Assembly (NCBI RefSeq): GCF_035046505.1
Contig: NC_089822.1
Coordinates: 102,246,659 to 102,310,658 of the forward strand
Source of the DNA: Tiliqua scincoides
Lineage: Eukaryota; Chordata; Lepidosauria; Squamata; Scincidae
Direction of reading: 5' to 3'
DNA: 64,000 nt
Part shown: one piece after another, positions 56,924 to 64,000 of the stretch
Layout: the number at the start of each line of letters is the position of its first letter
How positions within the stretch are numbered: the first letter of the stretch is position 1
Translations under genes and position numbers: made by a program
Notes under the pieces: model-generated
Databases searched by the model: none
Told to the model about the DNA's origin: nothing
What the model saw: only the letters and a program-made list of their open reading frames with translations

Positions 56924-58421
56924 TCTCAGGGGCATGGGGAGATATTATTCTCTAGTCAGGGGCATGGGGAGATATTATTTCTGTGCCATCTTCCTTTCTC
57001 CATTCATTCATACACCTTACTTCTTTTCTCCATAATTATTATTAACAGTATTTATATACCGCTTTTCAACTAAAAGTTCACAAAGCGGTTTACAGAGAAA
57101 AATCAAATAACTAAATGGCTCCCTGTCCCAAAAGGGCTCACAATGTAAAAAGATGCAAATGAATACCAGCAGACAGCCACTAGAACAGACAGTGCTAGGG
57201 TGAGGGTGGGCCAGTTACTCTCCCCCTGCTAAAAGAAGGAGCACCCACTTGAAAAAGTGCCTCTTACCCAATCAGTAGGGGTGATAATCATGGTACTGTA
57301 TAATCACATGGCCAACACAAATTCTACATCAACTTAAGTCATGGAGATAATTTCATGCCATGTTTATTCAGACACTGTGCTAAACACGTACTGTTTCCCA
57401 ATACCGTACACCAGAAAACAATGAACCCAAGTTTGCCAGACATTCAGCAGGAAACTACAGCCAACACTGGCTCCCTGTGTAGTGTACCATTTAGTTATTT
57501 GATTTTTCTCTGTAAACCGCTTTGTGAACTTCTAGTTGAAAAGCAGTATATAAATACTGTTAATGCTAATGTACCAGAATGATACAAATGTTTCTAAAGT
57601 CACATTTGCTCACTGCATTTTACATTACTAGGTGTGCATGTAAGAAACACAATATGCAAAGTGCCCTAAGTCAGGGTGACCTGTCGTCATAACAGCAAAA
57701 GAGGACCAGGCACCCCCAAATGTAGGGCATCCAAAAAGATGTAGGACATGACAAAATAAAAGCTAAAAGCACCCATATATTGATTTCCTGTGGTTAGTAA
57801 GTAATTATATTATTATTATTATTATGTTTAAAACTATATTATGTATAATTTAACACATATAATTAATTATAAGAAGGTTATGCGCTGCCACTCAGTGGGA
57901 AAAGGAGCGCATTTCAGTTCTTTTCCAGGTCACAGGACTGTCACCCTGCTCTATGTGCACACGGGTCGCAACCCCCTTCCCACATGCCCTAGTCGAGCAT
58001 CACTCCTATGGGGGGCGCGGCTGCACAGGAGCAGGAGAGCGCACCGAGCCGACCTGCGGAGAGCGCTGCATTTTGGCACTACCCAAAAAACGTTTTTAAT
58101 TTCATGGTGACCGGTGGGCTGCAGCTGCAGCTGCCTTGCCCAGAGCCTTCAAGCGCGCACGGCCGGTGCGAAGGCGGGACTGCCACCCCGCGTGGCAAGC
58201 AGGGCTTCCTGCAGGGACCTGGGAGGAGCTGCAGCTCCCCGCTGGGGGAGCCCTCCTGACAGACACGGGTCTGCCTTTGTAACGTGTGAGCCGGCCCGCA
58301 CGTGCGGCGCTCCCCTCCTGCCTCCCCCGACGACGCCAGGCAGCGCCTCGCCCCCCGGCGCCCCTCCCGCAGCGCCGCGCTTACTGTCCAGGTAGTGCTC
58401 CAGGTACATCCCCGCCGCCAT
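45382..58421 (-). CDS. ING4: ING4 tumour-suppressor PHD-finger protein, eight exons, 249 residues
   Basis: ING4 is the histone H3K4me3-reading subunit of the HBO1 acetyltransferase complex in the nucleus. Exons in transcript order are 58421-58385, 56887-56816, 56646-56480, 56240-56126, 49832-49724, 49366-49219, 47989-47928 and 45421-45382. All sites are GT-AG, and the frame closes at 249 codons plus stop, the same length as human ING4. The N-terminal ING fold runs from [12 protein letters not shown] to [21 protein letters not shown] basic nuclear localisation segment ([18 protein letters not shown]) follows. The PHD finger keeps all zinc ligands: Cys199, Cys201, Cys212, Cys217, His223, Cys226, Cys239 and Cys242, plus Trp221 of the methyl-lysine cage. 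The first exon sits in a GC-rich promoter region. I see no defect. Confidence 0.97.
45523..45660 (-). repeat. Inverted LINE/SINE tail with TTATTATT run
   Basis: On the minus strand the sequence reads CTTGAGTCCCTTCGGTGAGA, then GGTGGGGTAAAAATAAAG, then a TTG/TTA triplet run. It is a common 3' tail in reptile repeats. The leucine run in the minus frame comes from this triplet tract. It lies in ING4 intron 7, about 100 bases upstream of exon 8. Confidence 0.65.
47928..47989 (-). CDS. ING4: ING4 exon 7 (PHD finger, middle)
   Basis: A 62-base exon encoding [20 protein letters not shown] plus two bases of Trp, identical to human. The acceptor is TCTTTTCCTAG and the donor AATG|GTGAGT. Confidence 0.96.
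48285..48868 (+). mobile_element. CR1-like LINE 3' fragment with a clean open frame
   Basis: The frame from 48236 to 48679 is open and reads [60 protein letters not shown] then [10 protein letters not shown]. It is the C-terminal part of a CR1-type ORF2. The 3' end is CCAGTGGGGCTGTTCTTATG then TTCTTA. It is better preserved than the copies at 14598 and 24215, so it is younger. It lies in ING4 intron 6, antisense to the gene. Confidence 0.85.
49219..49366 (-). CDS. ING4: ING4 exon 6 (PHD finger, first part)
   Basis: Encodes residues 167-216, including [20 protein letters not shown] and [19 protein letters not shown]. The acceptor is a tandem AAG|CAG|: use of the first gives VRTSTEYG, use of the second gives VRTTEYG. 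The first matches the human length. The donor is GAT|GTAAGA. Confidence 0.95.
49724..49832 (-). CDS. ING4: ING4 exon 5 (nuclear localisation segment)
   Basis: Encodes [20 protein letters not shown] then [16 protein letters not shown]. The acceptor is TTGCACATAG and the donor GCAC|GTGAGT. The basic cluster matches the bipartite signal of ING4. Human has GRTQ where this reads GRAQ. Confidence 0.96.
51600..51705 (+). repeat. Dispersed repeat tail (CCGCTTTGTGAAC family)
   Basis: Contains TTTCTCTGTAAACCGCTTTG and GAAAAGCGGTATATAAATAC. Copies are at 57020-57165 (inverted) and 57486-57565. It looks like a conserved SINE or L2-type LINE 3' tail. Confidence 0.65.
51698..51790. repeat. Palindromic short repeat, AGTAAG family
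   Basis: AATCCTAGCCTCAC and GGGAGTAAGCCCCACT mirror GACTTGCTTCTGAGTAGG and CTAGAATTAGGCT. It follows directly on the tail of the repeat at 51600-51705. Confidence 0.65.
52466..52556. repeat. Palindromic short repeat, AGTAAG family
   Basis: AGCCCAATCCTAGGCTTG and CTCAGAAGTAAGTCCCATTA mirror GAGGCTTACTCCCAGGAAAG and GGGATTGTGGCC. Confidence 0.75.
52626..52762. repeat. Two hairpins in AT-rich DNA
   Basis: TATGATCTAT and ATAGATCATA flank GAG at 52626-52648. Just downstream, CTATTTTTAATACTGTTTTTGC (arm 52668-52689) is mirrored exactly at 52741-52762 across a loop of ACATAGTAT repeats. Confidence 0.85.
53412..55734 (+). mobile_element. L1-like LINE, 5'-truncated and decayed
   Basis: Frame pieces read [73 protein letters not shown] and an end near FTFISI. 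These are L1-type ORF2 reverse transcriptase blocks, with YADD as the catalytic box. Stops and frameshifts occur in several places. The 3' end has a short poly-A at 55720-55731. AAGTTGCC precedes the left end (about 53400) and follows the poly-A, a likely short target duplication. It lies in ING4 intron 4. Confidence 0.85.
56126..56240 (-). CDS. ING4: ING4 exon 4
   Basis: Encodes [20 protein letters not shown] then [18 protein letters not shown]. The acceptor is GTGTGTCTGCAG and the donor AAGA|GTGAGT. Confidence 0.96.
56480..56646 (-). CDS. ING4: ING4 exon 3
   Basis: Encodes residues 37-92: [40 protein letters not shown] and [12 protein letters not shown]. The acceptor is TTTTGTTCCAG and the donor ATG|GTACGA, weaker than its neighbours. 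Confidence 0.96.
56816..56887 (-). CDS. ING4: ING4 exon 2
   Basis: Encodes [20 protein letters not shown] then QRTE. The acceptor TAG follows directly on a CT dinucleotide repeat, which serves as its polypyrimidine tract. The donor is GAAG|GTGAGC. Confidence 0.96.
56889..56921. repeat. GA/CT microsatellite at the ING4 exon 2 acceptor
   Basis: About 15 GA units lie on the plus strand. On the transcribed strand they are CT units running straight into TAG|G of exon 2, so the repeat is the polypyrimidine tract of that splice site. Confidence 0.95.
57020..57165 (-). repeat. Dispersed repeat tail, inverted copy
   Basis: The reverse complement of the tail at 51600-51705: AACAGTATTTATATACCGCT and AAGCGGTTTACAGAGAAAAA, extending to ATGCAAATGAATACCAGCAG. 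It lies in ING4 intron 1. Confidence 0.7.
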
Positions 58422-58680
58422 CTTGGGTTCCAGCCAAGCGCCCAGGTCCCCTCCCCCCCTTCGCGGCGCACTTCCGCCCTCACTAGGAGCCACTTTCCGT
58501 TGTCCGCGGAGGCGCTTCCGGTGGCTTCCCGGCTCCAGCAGCGGCACCTTCCTAGCCTCGTGCGGGCGGGAGCGGGAGCGCCAAGAGCCGTGGGGGGAGG
58601 GGCAGGAGCCCAGCAGCCCCTCCGCCTCCTGCCCGCTGCGCAGCACGTGGGAGGCTGCAGGGGGCGGGGGCTGTGCCTGA
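57990..58680. promoter_or_regulatory. GC-rich promoter island of ING4
   Basis: The stretch is rich in G, C and CpG, unlike the rest of the window. It covers the ING4 first exon, its 5' UTR and the start of intron 1. No TATA box is apparent, which suits a housekeeping CpG-island promoter. The several overlapping open frames here come from low stop-codon density in GC-rich DNA. Confidence 0.8.
58385..58421 (-). CDS. ING4: ING4 exon 1
   Basis: ATGGCGGCGGGGATGTACCT encodes [12 protein letters not shown] plus one base, identical to the human start. The donor is ACA|GTAAGC. Confidence 0.96.
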
Positions 58681-58698
58681 CAGGCCAGTCCCCGGGGT

Positions 58699-59002
58699 GT
58701 CTGCTCAGAAGTAAGTCCCATTATAGTCAATGGAGCTTACTCCTGGGTAAGTGTGGCTAGGCCTGCAGCCTCAGAGCCCAAGCCTATGCAGGTCTACTCA
58801 GAAATAAGTCCCATTGTGGTCAATGGGACTTACTCCCAGGAAAGGGTGGGTGGAGCTGCAGCCTTACAGCCAAGCCTAGGCATATCTACTCAGAAGTAAG
58901 TCCCATTGTGGTCAATGGGACTTACTCCCAGGAAAGGGTGGCTGGGGCTGCAGCCTTACAGCCTACCCTTTGCATGTCTACTCAGAAGAAAGTCCCATTA
59001 TA
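58699..59002. repeat. Tandem array of four palindromic AGTAAG-family units
   Basis: Units of about 92 bp start at about 58699, 58792, 58883 and 58976, each opening TCTACTCAGAA(G/A)TAAGTC or close to it. Each unit is itself palindromic, with GTCAATGGGACTTACTCCCA in the second arm. The last unit is partial. The array starts about 280 bases upstream of the ING4 start codon. Confidence 0.85.
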
Positions 59003-59189
59003 GATGGATTCACATGTGCACATTTCTTACTCAATAGCTTGTTTGTGTGGCTATAATACAGATCAAGTCTCACCAACGTATTTTATCTGCCATCACTAAT
59101 AAACGTTTTTGCCACACTAGAGTCATTGCATACATTCACTGCGCAGAAGCCTCTTATGAGGAGCCGGGTCACAGAGTTGGAATTGAACA

Positions 59190-59368
59190 AGGGCCCAATC
59201 CGATCCAACCTTCCACCTCCGGTGCAGCCGCAATGCAGCCCCAGTATAAGGGAATAAATGTTCCCATACCTTGAGGAGGCCTCTGTGACTGCCTCCCCAC
59301 CACAAGATGCAGTGCATGCCCCGTTGGCACAGCTGCACCAGCACTGGAAAATGGGATAGGATAGGGCC
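59190..59368. repeat. Short MITE-like repeat with CAATCC termini
   Basis: Runs from GGGCCCAATCCGATCCAACC to GGATAGGATAGGGCCCT. The interior has CCTTGAGGAGGCCTCTGTGA, as in the other family members. Confidence 0.7.
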
Positions 59369-59407
59369 CTAAGTCAGTGGTTCCTAAACTTTTTAGAGGC
59401 CCTAGAG

Positions 59408-60123
59408 CAGTGGTTCCCAACCTTTAGGAGAGTGGACCACTGAGACAGAAATTGGAATTGTTGTGGACCACATGCAGCCTCCCACCCACGCACACACAAA
59501 ATATATTTTAATCTGTAATACAGGTAGCCCTCATTACCCATGGGGTTCAATTGCCAGAACCTCTATAGATAAGGAAAACCCACAGGTATTTGAATACTGC
59601 AGTGTCTCGTCTCCCCCCCCCCCCCCCCCGGCAAACCAGAGCTGAGCTTCAGAGGGTCTGGAGGCTTTTCTGAAGACTGCAGAGGCTGTGGGTGGATGTG
59701 CATGGCTTCTGCACACTCCAGAAGAGCCTCCAGAGGCAAGGAGCACAGCTCCTGTCGCCTCTGGAGGCTCCAGTTTGGCCTGCACCATGGGTTCAGGGTT
59801 CAGTTTGGCCTGCACCATGGGATGAAGAAATCCACAGGTTCCGAACCCATGGATGTCCAAACCCATGGATGTCTGGGCTGTCTGAAATTAGAAAATATTG
59901 ATTTGAGATTTATTATTTTCAGAGATGATTCGTGATTTGCTGCTTTTGCTTCCAGCTGCAGGTAGTCTGTTCTCTGCCCTCTCTGGTGGTCCATGGGGAA
60001 CTGCTTGCTCAGAGAGACTCTGGAAGTGATCAAAAGCCATTTCTTTTCCTGAGACTTCGCGGACCACTTCTCAGGGTCTCACAGACCACCAGTGGTCCCT
60101 GGACTGCAGGTTGGGAACCAGCA
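59408..60123. mobile_element. hAT-like element with a nested repeat
   Basis: The left end CAGTGGTTCCCAACCT is mirrored by AGGTTGGGAACCAGCA on the right. The second arms also mirror: GTGGACCACTGAGAC and CACAGACCACCAGTGG. Flanks CCCTAGAG and CCCCAGTG agree at 6 of 8 bases. The middle (from about 59523) begins CAGGTAGCCCTCATTACCCA, like the pogo-type end at 33215, and may be a second insertion. A poly-C run lies at 59614-59629. Confidence 0.5.
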
Positions 60124-60533
60124 CCCCAGTGGCTGCTGCCTGATTTTTTTTTTTACTTTTTTGTTTTATTAAAAGCAAATAAAAAATTAAAAAGTAAAGA
60201 TATTACAAGTTGTGTGACAAGTGCGGAGATCTCAAACTGCTGCTGCTACCTGATTTATAAATGTCAAGGCGTGTGGCTATGATGATGATTGGGCAGCAAT
60301 GCTCCCTGAAAATAGCAGCTTGTTTAACCCTTGATGCACATACCCTAATCTGCCGTCAGTTTCGCCAACTACCAAAAATTGGGACATGACCCCACTGGTG
60401 GAGCCCAGACCCACAGTTTGAAAACCACTGGAATATGTCATGGAGTTGAGACATTCGGAGGTTGTTGTTTTTCTCCATGGTTATGGTTTGATCAGGAATA
60501 ATTTCTACAATTATTTTGGTAATACAAGATGCA

Positions 60534-60939
60534 CCGGGTAGATGGGACTCGTTAGCCTGGGAAGGCAGCTCATCTGAGAGAAGGAAAACTGATCCCAAAA
60601 CTGATCCACTGCCTTGTGGCTACATCCAGTTATGGAAAAGGCTTCAGGAGTCAACCTCGAGGCAAAATCCGGAGCCGGAGTCCCTGAGGCAGTTCATGGC
60701 TGAACACAGTAACGTTCTGGCAACTCCTGTGACGTCGCTGGAACCAACCGTATTGGCCTCTGCCTTTCCATTGGACCATTTCAGTGACGTGGAGAGGGGG
60801 GATTTGCTGCATGGGTAACAGTCTATCCTCCATATCTACTTTACCCAGGCTTCGCACACTGGAGAGGACACTGTTCCAGAACACTATTCAGAGTGCGATA
60901 CCATAGTCTTCCGAGACTGAAGGATGCCAACAACAAGAG
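60534..60939 (+). mobile_element. LINE-like 3' fragment, copy 2, with 10 bp target duplication
   Basis: ACAAGATGCA lies at 60524-60533 and 60940-60949, bounding a 406 bp insertion that ends AAGGATGCCAACAACAAGAG. It is closely similar to 3815-4214. The target duplication and CAA tail fit target-primed reverse transcription of a 5'-truncated element. Confidence 0.75.
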
Positions 60940-61185
60940 ACAAGATGCAACACTGAAATGTGTGTTCTGATTCACTGTTTAAACCACTGAGATTTTTTCA
61001 GAGTTATAGATGAGATTTTATATAAAATATTCATAACATTTATATAGCATTCCTGTGTTCAAACTACCTCATATACATTATTCCAATTGTCCACGAAAGA
61101 CAGTGACCTATCATTCTCGTATCATATAGTGAGGGTAGGGCCAAAAGCCTATGGTTTGCTAGAACGCACTAGAGCAGTGTTTCTC

Positions 61186-61280
61186 AGGGCACAATCCTAT
61201 CCAGGACTACTCAGAAGTAAGTCCTATTTTGTTCAGTGGGGCTTACTCTCAGGAAAATGTGGTTAGGATTGTAGCCTCAG
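61186..61280. repeat. Palindromic short repeat, AGTAAG family
   Basis: CACAATCCTATCCAGGAC and CTCAGAAGTAAGTCCTATTT mirror GGGGCTTACTCTCAGGAAAA and GGTTAGGATTGTAGCC. Confidence 0.75.
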
Positions 61281-62258
61281 TGTTTGTCGCCCACTGTACC
61301 ACTTTGCATGGTCCACCTATTGGAAGTAACTGGGGAACTGCAGAAACCAGCCAGGCGAGCCATGGAACCCCTGTGAAAACCCCACCACCCTATACAATGT
61401 ATAGATTTGTAGCCCTAATAGGGAGCCACACCCAATGGCCCAGTAGGTCAAGGGAGCAGGAAGCTACCATTTGAAAAGGTGCTTCATACTTCCTGTTCCT
61501 CCTCTATCACCAACTTGTTCAAATAATAAAACGTTTTTATCCACTTGTTTGGGAACATACAAGCTGTTTCTTTATAGGGGACCTGCATGTTTTCTGGTCT
61601 TGGTAAGAGGAGGTTACAAGCTATATTTCAGATGAGGCAGAAATATGGGCAGTTGGGAAGTATGAGGCAGTGGTGCTTTCCATAACACCCCCCATCATTT
61701 CCATATGAAAGATTTTTTCCAAGAAAGGAGCATTCTTGTGTTTTGTTTAATTGGGTTAGTTGTGACCAACGTAGAAGATATAGTTACTGAACATTCTTAA
61801 CACTATTTTATAATTTGAAATTTATAATAGCTTTCCATTTCTACTAACATTAAAAAAACTCAGAAGCAAATACAACCAGCAGCTGCTTTATTAAATAATC
61901 TAGATAAAAAAGCACATTCCCATCATTAGAACTGCTAATTATGTTGATTACAGCTGCTAAATTTCAGATTGCTCTGAAAACTAAGAGCTTCCATTGATCA
62001 GAATATAATATGCAAATGTTTGGGATATTAGAACTAACTATGGATAAAATTTCCACACAGTTAAAATGATATCAGACCTAAAATATGTTTATAATTTTCT
62101 GGAAGAAGTTTTTTTTTTTTTAATGCACCATTGTGAAATCATTGTGCAAAAAAGCCACTAAATATTTTTTCTTTTTTTAAATGTAGGATTGCCATTGAAA
62201 TAATAGACTCATATCCTGCTATACATTTGAGTAGCCTAGACTACTAGTGTGTATGAAT

Positions 62259-62262
<4 letters not shown>

Positions 62263-62305
<43 letters not shown>
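62263..62305. repeat. CA microsatellite
   Basis: A pure run of about 21 CA units. Confidence 0.95.
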
Positions 62306-62307
<2 letters not shown>

Positions 62308-62724
62308 GAAATGAGATATCTAATCAGACAATCTCCTTTAGCTATAGTTTAATATGCCATTTTGCATATGCAATGCCATTGCAATATGCAATGACTGTTA
62401 AAGAAAAACACAAATAAGCATAACACACATACATACAAAAAAAACCCATAAACTACTGCATGAAACAGGGCCATACCAAGCACAGAAAGTCCTACTTACA
62501 TGTACAACAGGAAATGGATCCTAAAACAAGAGACAGAAGGACAAGGAGAAAAAAGATATGATAAATTGGCCTATAAAAAAGGACAAATATTTTCCTCCAT
62601 GAAGTAACACATACATGTAGCAGTTCCTGAAAATATTTCCTAAAGCCAAATAAATTAGAGGCTCCAAAGAGGGTGCAGGATACTTTCAATAGCCCCTCCC
62701 TCCTTATGCATGGATAAGAGAGAC

Positions 62725-63128
62725 TCAGGTGGACCAGGGTCGCCAAAATACTTGAGATCCTTGTCTGTTCAGGATCACAGGAGGGACAGATCTTGCCAAA
62801 CATCTGAGGTCAGGAGAAGCCAGGCACTGATCACTCCAGCTGAAGTTCTTTTCTGGCTTAGAGGCTGGTGGAGGCATTGTGAGTGAGAGGGTGTCACAAG
62901 TGGGACTGGATGCAGAATTTGAGTGGCAGGGAGCTTCTAGATGCTGCTGTATCTCTGAGATGAGGAAGGCTTGAACAAGAGAGGCACAGTAGGAGTATCC
63001 TGTGTGGAAGCCCCTGTCTTCTGCCACTGTGAGGAGAAAACATATAACAGCACTGCCAAAAAACTTAGGTAAGAAAAAAAACCAAGCCAAATATCCATCC
63101 AACTTGCCGGGATCTCATGTATGTGCAA
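62725..63128 (-). other. Unassigned overlapping minus-strand frames
   Basis: Two overlapping frames are open here. One (63102-62725, 125 codons) begins MDGYLAWFFFLPKFFGSAVI. The other (63128-62937) has a hydrophobic stretch, WLGFFSYLSFLAVLLYVFSS. A good acceptor, TTTTCTCCTCACAG, precedes TGGCAGAAGACAGG at about 63027. I recognise no family in any frame. It may be a fragment of an unidentified gene, a non-coding transcript, or chance. Confidence 0.2.
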
Positions 63129-63399
63129 CCTGGTCTGATTGTATTAATTGGAAGTTTTTTAAAAAGTGTAAACTTTAGAAAATGAATAAATGTAAGTAAG
63201 CATACAGTAAACAAGTGTTATGCAAATGAGCTGCAAGGAAGGATGACAAATTTACAAGACAAGAGGACTGTATGTGGGTTGAGCCCACAGTTATTCACTT
63301 TCAAGCTGGCCAGTTTAATTGGGCACAACTAATTATAGTTGTCTCTTGGCTAGTCAGCAATTTTAAATGTGTACATAAAGATAGCAGCTTTAGGATTCC

Positions 63400-63680
63400 T
63401 TTCCGCTAGCCACATCCCTGGAAGGAATACTAATTTATTCTGCCACCTCTTACAGGCTGTTCCTTCTAGTCCTTTCTCTCTACTTGGGGAAACAGTAAAT
63501 CCTCACAACTTCTTGTTCAGCATCTCCATGAAACCACTGTATGCTGACCATGCCAAACTCTTCTTCACCTTTTCATCCAAGTCAAGTGAGGAGCTGGAAG
63601 TGCTGATTTGGAGTTTGGGATTAACAAGGAATTGGATAAGGTCAATAAACTGAAGCTCTTGAGAACATGATGTTCTCTCG
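63400..63680 (+). mobile_element. L2-like LINE fragment
   Basis: The plus frame reads NFLFSISMKPLYADHAKLFF then TFSSKSSEELEVLIWSLGL. This resembles the YADDTQLYFSF and LS-CL-AV blocks of L2-type reverse transcriptase, with the catalytic YADD changed to YADH. The piece is short and old. Confidence 0.6.
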
Positions 63681-64000
63681 TACTTTTGGTGTACTGGTAG
63701 CCCTTCTTGTACTAGATTATGCAGCATGTCCTTGCTGCCCTGTTTTGTATTGTGGGTGTATGCATGCACATCCTTCCTACCTTCTTCCCCCACTAGCCCC
63801 TAGGCTATCAGAACCTGAATAGTGAGCAGGAAGAGGAATCATGGAGAGTGTAAGAGTGGGATTGCCAAGAGTAAATCCCATTTTATTCTCTGCACACTAC
63901 CTCTTGCTATTTACTCTCTTGCTCCACCATTCTGGGGAGCTAGTGAGAAGAGGTGGCTGTTTCTGAGAGTGGGAGAGCTGAGAGCAGACTACAAGCTGGG

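Noticed and set aside
57990-58760. Several long GC-rich open frames on both strands near ING4 exon 1
   Set aside because: They reflect low stop-codon frequency in a CpG island. None resembles a protein, and they overlap the ING4 promoter and first exon.
1-64000. Endogenous retroviruses or other capsid-bearing elements
   Set aside because: I looked for long terminal repeats, gag, protease and envelope-like frames and recognised none in the window.

Overview
The window is vertebrate nuclear DNA, most likely from a squamate reptile (lizard or snake). Three split genes with canonical splice sites are spread over 64 kb. Between them lie CR1, L1 and L2-type LINE fragments, many small hAT-type elements with 8 bp target duplications, and short palindromic repeats carrying AGTAAGTCCCATT-like cores, which I associate from memory with squamate genomes. 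I cannot name the species. I recognise no tRNA, rRNA, CRISPR array or endogenous virus.

Layout. From 1 to about 5.9 kb is upstream DNA with a few repeats and no recognisable gene. A complete five-exon WNT gene (5959-12566, plus strand) encodes 348 residues. It is closest to WNT4 but more diverged than tetrapod WNT4 normally is, and its position next to ACRBP and ING4 points to the WNT4B paralogue. It runs tail to tail into ACRBP (43235-13727, minus strand). I assembled ACRBP as ten exons giving 532 residues in one frame, including a 46-base first exon and a last exon found by splice sites plus homology. ING4 (58421-45382, minus strand) is also complete, with eight exons and 249 residues, the same length as human ING4. 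A GC-rich promoter island covers its first exon. From 59 to 64 kb I see repeats and one unassigned minus-strand reading frame. In mammals ZNF384 follows ING4, but I do not see it here.

The ACRBP-ING4 order and orientation match human 12p13. The WNT gene is the part without a human counterpart at this position. WNT4B is a secreted signalling protein, ACRBP is a sperm acrosomal proacrosin-binding protein, and ING4 is a chromatin reader. They are neighbours by ancient synteny and are not an operon or pathway.

The introns and flanks record many insertions: at least seven hAT-like elements with matching or nearly matching 8 bp target duplications, a 5'-truncated LINE with a 363-codon open frame and a perfect 13 bp target duplication, a mariner-like MITE with perfect 29 bp inverted ends, a transposon nested inside a hAT element, and a four-unit tandem array of a palindromic repeat just upstream of ING4. 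I found no convincing new biological system. The most interesting items are the retained WNT paralogue, the microsatellite that forms the polypyrimidine tract of an ING4 splice site, and the tandem array beside the ING4 promoter.
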